A DNA stretch of 63,522 nt from assembly GCA_020846145.1 (NCBI GenBank), contig JADLEL010000101.1:1-63522 (forward strand). Reading direction: 5' to 3'. Below are positions 60,171-63,522 of the stretch, piece after piece (positions within the stretch are counted from its first letter, which is position 1; every line of letters begins with the position of its first letter). The DNA is from Pirellulales bacterium (GTDB lineage Bacteria; Planctomycetota; Planctomycetia; Pirellulales; Thermoguttaceae). A program made the position numbers and the translations under genes. The notes under the pieces were generated by a model, which did not search any database, was not told the DNA's origin, and saw only the letters and a program-made list of their open reading frames with translations.

Positions 60171-60749
60171 TTACGAATCAAATTTCTTCCGTACGATTTC
60201 CCGCACTTCCGTTAGCCAGCCGGCTCTTTGCTCGGGCGTGCTCACGATCATCGACTCGAAGTTGCGGCGGGTGAAATCTTCGAGGCCGCAGAAGCCGAAG
60301 ATGCAGGCGTTCCAGAGGTTTTCCAGCGGATCGCCGAAGAGACGCAATTCGTCCTCGCGAGGCGTATTCGAAGTGGTGAAGACGAGGGCTTTGCGCCCCT
60401 TGAGCAATCCTTCCACGCCGCCGGGGCCGAACTTATACGTTATGCCTTGGCGGAAGACGCGGTCGAGCCAGCCTTTGAGGATCGCCGGCGGCATCGCCCA
60501 CCAGTTCGGATGCACGATGACATAGCCGTCGGCCGCCATGATTTCGTCGCAATGTTGCTGGATAATCGGCGGAAGCACCGCATCGCGGGAAATTTCCTCA
60601 TCGTATAAAAGCGGATCGAATTTCTCGACATACAAATCGTGATAAATCACTTCATGGCCGGCGGCTTTCAATTCCTCCATTGCCGTGGCGGCGATGGCGT
60701 GGCAAAAACTTCCAACTCGTTGATGGCCGATCAGGACGAAGATTCGCAT
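60171..60749 (-). CDS. Flavodoxin-fold NAD(P)H oxidoreductase
   Basis: The protein has 192 residues. The N-terminal MRIFVLIGHQRVGSFCHAIAATAMEELKAAGHEVIYHDLY is the FMN/FAD-binding flavodoxin-like fold of NQO/KefF/YwrO-type quinone reductases. HPNWWAMPPAILKGWLDRVFRQGITYKF and ALVFTTSNTPREDE follow as in the family. It should reduce quinones with NAD(P)H in two-electron steps. The start at 60749 is the family N-terminus; the in-frame extension upstream translates GGGGATA heptamers (PPIPYPLSP). A heptamer array separates it from the phosphorylase gene. Confidence 0.9.
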   Translation of the reverse strand: MRIFVLIGHQRVGSFCHAIAATAMEELKAAGHEVIYHDLYVEKFDPLLYDEEISRDAVLPPIIQQHCDEIMAADGYVIVHPNWWAMPPAILKGWLDRVFRQGITYKFGPGGVEGLLKGRKALVFTTSNTPREDELRLFGDPLENLWNACIFGFCGLEDFTRRNFESMIVSTPEQRAGWLTEVREIVRKKFDS

Positions 60750-60874
60750 AGGGGATAGGGGATAGGGGATGGGGGGGAGGGTAGAGGATAATAGCAAAAA
60801 AACATGCCCACGACAAGCGTGGGCATGGCACCGAATTCCGTCCTCCCTAACCCCTATCCCCTAACCCCTATCCC
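60750..60874. repeat. GGGGATA heptamer array with inverted partner around a GCCCACG hairpin
   Basis: GGGGATA units (60750-60775) and CTATCCC/CTAACCC units (60848-60874) face each other around CATGCCCACGACAAGCGTGG (60803-60830 region). The paired arms give a telomere-like but inverted array. Confidence 0.88.
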
Positions 60875-63073
60875 CTATTTAATATTCATCTCGCAGCTTT
60901 CGCCGCCGGCGGCGCGGAGGTAGGCGTGGCGGACGTAGTCGGCGACCATGCGGTCGGCGCTGAACCGCCAGGCGAGCGAACTGATGGAGTTCATCATCCG
61001 CTTGATCCAATGGCGGGGCAGGCCGTCGATGTCGCGGTCGTAATAGAGCGGGATGACCTCTTCGGTCAGCACTTTTTGCAAGGCGCGGCCGTCGCGCTCG
61101 TCGGTGATGCGGTCATCGACGTGCGCGGTTCCCTTGCCGATGGCGAAGCCGTTGGTGCCGTCGCAGGCTTCGGCCCACCAGCCGTCGAGAATCGAGAGGT
61201 TGAGCGCGCCGTTCAAGACGGCTTTCTGGCCGCTGGTGCCCGAAGCCTCGAGCGGGCGGCGGGGATTGTTCAACCACACATCGACGCCCTGGATCATGTG
61301 CCGGCAGACGTTGATGTCGTAATCTTCGACGAACGCGATGCGCCCGGCGAACCGCGGATCGTGCCGCAAGTTGGCGATCCGCTGGATGATTTGCTTGCCG
61401 GGTTCGTCGGCCGGATGGGCCTTGCCGGCGAAGACGATCTGCAGCGGCCGCTGTCGATCGCCCACGATCTCCGAGAGCCAATCGGGATCGGTCAATACGA
61501 GCGCCGCTCGTTTGTAGGTGGCGAAGCGTCGGCCGAAACCGATGGTCAGCACGTTGGGATCGAGGATGTTCCGCGCCGCTTCGACGGCTTCGTCGCTTTC
61601 GCCGCGGCGGCGGCATTGCCGGCTCACGCGGCGGCGGACGAACGCCAAGAGCAGGTTCTTCATGGCGTAGTGCGTCTCCCAAAGCTCGCCGGGATCGATC
61701 TCGTGGATCGTTTGCCAGACTTCCGGCTCGCCCATCCGCTGCATCCAATCGGCGGGGAAATAACGGTCGTAGAGTTGCTGCATCTGCCAGGCCAGCCAGC
61801 TTTGGATATGCACGCCGTTGGTGATGTGCCCGATGGGGATTTCCTCTTCCACGCGCCAGGGCCAGAGGTGCGCCCACATCCGCCGCGAAATATGTCCGTG
61901 CAAATTGCTGACGGCGTTCGCGCGGCGCGAAAGCTTGAGTCCCAGCACGGTCATGCAGAACGATTCGTGGTCGTTTTGCGGCTCGACGCGGCCGATGCCC
62001 ATCAGTTGGTCGAGCGAGATTCCCAATTCGTCGCGAAGCGGCCCGAGATGCTCTTCGATGAGGTTCTTGTCGAAGCGGTCGTGGCCGGCGGGGACGGGCG
62101 TGTGCGTGGTGAAAACCGTATGCTGGGCCACGTCGCGGAGCGCGGCGTCGAAACTCATGCCGTCGTCTTTCATCCGCTCGCGGCAGGCCTCGAGCGTGGC
62201 GAACGAGCTGTGTCCTTCGTTCAAGTGATACACGCCGGGCGAAATGCCCAGGGCCTTCAGCGCGCGGACGCCGCCCACCCCCGCCACCAATTCCTGGCGG
62301 ATGCGAGTGCGGTTGTCGCCGCCGTAGAGCCGGGAGGTCAACTCGCGGTCCTCGGGACTATTGCTGGGCACGTCGCAATCCAAGAGATACAAATTCACCC
62401 GGCCCACGCGCATCAGCCAGACTTTGGCCAAGAGCTTGCCGCTGCGGGTGTCGATCGTAACGGTGATCGGTTTGCGGTCCAAACCCAAGGCCGGCTCCAT
62501 CGGCAGGTTCTCGACCTTGGTGTCGAGATATTCTTCGTGCTGCCAGCCGTTGATATCCAGATGCTGCTTGAAGTAGCCCTGATCGTAAAACAGCCCGATG
62601 GCCACCAAGGGCACGCCCAAGCCGCTGGCGCTTTTGATGTGATCGCCGGAGAGCACGCCCAAGCCGCCGGAGTAGATCGGCACCGATTCGTGAACGCCGA
62701 ATTCGAGCGAAAAATAGGCCACCGGTTTCGAGCCGAGCACGCCGGCGTGGGTGCGGCCCCAATGCGGCGTTTCCGAAACGTATTCCTTCAAGCGGCGGTA
62801 GGCCTGGTTGATGCGGCTGTAAAGCACCAACTCGGCCGCCCGCATTTCGAGCCGCTCCGGCGTGAATTCCGCCAAGAGCGCGATCGGATTGTGGTCCAAT
62901 TGCCGCCAGCGGATCGGATCGAGATCGCGGAATAGATTGATCACCTCGGCGTGCCAACTCCACCACAAATTTCGGGCCAAGGCGACGCATTTTTCATACA
63001 GGTTTTCGGCCGAAAGTCCGGTTGGCACAAGGGATTGTGCGTATGGCATGGGCAGTGTTTCGATTTGGCTCAT
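60875..63073 (-). CDS. glgP: Alpha-glucan (glycogen/maltodextrin) phosphorylase
   Basis: The protein has 732 residues. This phosphorylase releases glucose 1-phosphate from glycogen or starch-like glucans using pyridoxal phosphate. Visible landmarks are LARNLWWSWHAEVINLF, AYFSLEFGVHESVPIYSGGLGVLSGDHIKSASGLGVPLVAIGL, YHLNEGHSSF, TTHTPVPAGHDRF, FGRRFATYKRAALVL and the cofactor-site NPRRPLEASGTSGQKAVLNG, where the usual Met after Gly is Gln. The length fits the shorter alpha-glucan phosphorylase class, not the 800+ residue GlgP. No other glycogen genes lie in the window. A good promoter lies at 63100-63127. Confidence 0.93.
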   Translation of the reverse strand: MSQIETLPMPYAQSLVPTGLSAENLYEKCVALARNLWWSWHAEVINLFRDLDPIRWRQLDHNPIALLAEFTPERLEMRAAELVLYSRINQAYRRLKEYVSETPHWGRTHAGVLGSKPVAYFSLEFGVHESVPIYSGGLGVLSGDHIKSASGLGVPLVAIGLFYDQGYFKQHLDINGWQHEEYLDTKVENLPMEPALGLDRKPITVTIDTRSGKLLAKVWLMRVGRVNLYLLDCDVPSNSPEDRELTSRLYGGDNRTRIRQELVAGVGGVRALKALGISPGVYHLNEGHSSFATLEACRERMKDDGMSFDAALRDVAQHTVFTTHTPVPAGHDRFDKNLIEEHLGPLRDELGISLDQLMGIGRVEPQNDHESFCMTVLGLKLSRRANAVSNLHGHISRRMWAHLWPWRVEEEIPIGHITNGVHIQSWLAWQMQQLYDRYFPADWMQRMGEPEVWQTIHEIDPGELWETHYAMKNLLLAFVRRRVSRQCRRRGESDEAVEAARNILDPNVLTIGFGRRFATYKRAALVLTDPDWLSEIVGDRQRPLQIVFAGKAHPADEPGKQIIQRIANLRHDPRFAGRIAFVEDYDINVCRHMIQGVDVWLNNPRRPLEASGTSGQKAVLNGALNLSILDGWWAEACDGTNGFAIGKGTAHVDDRITDERDGRALQKVLTEEVIPLYYDRDIDGLPRHWIKRMMNSISSLAWRFSADRMVADYVRHAYLRAAGGESCEMNIK

Positions 63074-63099
63074 GGGAACCGCCGTTTCTTTTATTACTT

Positions 63100-63127
63100 A
63101 TTATATGCAGTATGATATAAAGGTTAA
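63100..63127 (-). promoter_or_regulatory. Promoter of the phosphorylase gene
   Basis: On the minus strand TTAACC and TATAAT are spaced by 16 bases, 27 bases before the start codon. Confidence 0.5.
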
Positions 63128-63444
63128 GGTGCAAACTCGCTAGCATTTCGTCGATACGGAATAAGGTCCGCCATTATACATTTTGTGAAAAAAAGAAGCG
63201 ACCCCATCCGATAACGCCCAATAAACTCGGATCGAGAAAGAGATTTAGCCGGTAATGCGGTAAGTTCGCATTGCCATTTCCCCGATCACGGATTATCATT
63301 CTTTTCTTTTAACACCCCGCCGGATAAGTCGGTGCATTTTACCCATTTTTACTCCACGCACAGCAGGCGGGCATCGGGCAGGATTCTAACCTGTCAAGAG
63401 ATCGTCCGCCTTTTGAAAGGAGCGAAATAGCGGCAATAAAAAAT
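63128..63444. other. Intergenic, no gene seen
   Basis: No open frame with family motifs and no strong hairpin apart from a weak CACCCCGCCGG region. A purine-rich GAAAGGAGCGAAA near 63414-63427 could be a ribosome site but has no gene after it in the window. Confidence 0.35.
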
Positions 63445-63521
63445 TGGCCTCCCCGCAAATGGGGATTTTGCGCAGACTAGTAAGGTTTGATAACGTCTGC
63501 ACCCTTAATGCACGGAGGCCA
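63445..63521. other. Nested inverted repeats at the window end
   Basis: TGGCCTCC (63445-63452) pairs with GGAGGCCA (63514-63521). Inside, CGCAAA pairs with TTTGCG across TGGGGAT, and GCAGAC (63472-63477) with GTCTGC (63495-63500). The layout is a stem with two hairpin branches, as in a structured RNA or the end of a mobile element. It continues to the window edge and cannot be completed. Confidence 0.45.
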
Positions 63522-63522
63522 C

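Noticed and set aside
63445..63521. Integron attC site
   Set aside because: The nested inverted repeats recall attC, but the RYYYAAC and GTTRRRY core ends are missing and no integrase or cassette is visible.

Overview
The window looks like a chromosomal piece of a planctomycete, probably of the Pirellulales. This is inferred from gene content: a PEP-CTERM metallopeptidase, small Tyr/Pro-rich secreted proteins, an NPCBM-domain protein, a DUF1570-like lipoprotein, a WbsX/GH99-like secreted enzyme, a very large PQQ-propeller protein next to a MoxR/DUF58/BatA locus, and a great load of palindromic and heptamer repeats. Most of the window is GC-rich. The first ~1.27 kb is clearly AT-rich and looks acquired.

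Layout. (1) 1-1270: the tail of an IS4-like transposase that interrupts a frameshifted AAA ATPase gene. (2) 1.3-13 kb: carB, a zinc-protease-like lipoprotein, a GNAT protein, an M14 carboxypeptidase, a GH99-like protein, DUF1638, and an OmpR-type response regulator with its histidine kinase. (3) 13-24 kb: a B12-binding radical SAM protein, small secreted proteins, tRNA-Leu(CAA), dus, queG, a short SecA-like ATPase and a DUF433/DUF5615 toxin-antitoxin pair. (4) 24-49.4 kb: one long co-directional minus-strand block. Its transcription order is PQQ propeller/TPR protein, prenyltransferase-fold protein, MoxR ATPase, DUF58, BatA/vWA, vWA, DUF4175-like coiled-coil protein, coiled-coil protein, helical secreted protein, NPCBM protein, one intact trypsin-like protease, two catalytically dead protease paralogues, and a small membrane protein. 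(5) 49.5-63.5 kb: two kinds of MITE-like element, an HU-like protein, maf, rhaT, a cytidylate-kinase-like protein, an SDR, a large secreted protein, an HD-GYP/PilZ protein, an NAD(P)H oxidoreductase and an alpha-glucan phosphorylase, ending in a structured inverted repeat.

How the genes work together. The 25-kb block is the best candidate for an undescribed system. Many of its genes overlap by 4 bp or abut. It joins a MoxR/vWA chaperone-like core to membrane-anchored and secreted partners and to an HtrA-like protease trio in which only the first member keeps its catalytic triad. The second theme is repeats entering genes while keeping the reading frame: a 188-bp palindromic element inside queG, an 84-bp in-frame insertion flanked by 11-bp direct repeats inside maf, and repeats placed between the start codon and the signal peptide of five genes of the block. 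Nearly all the short tandem repeats seen have a 7-nt period, and several form inverted pairs. All functional statements come from reading motifs by eye; no database search was run.
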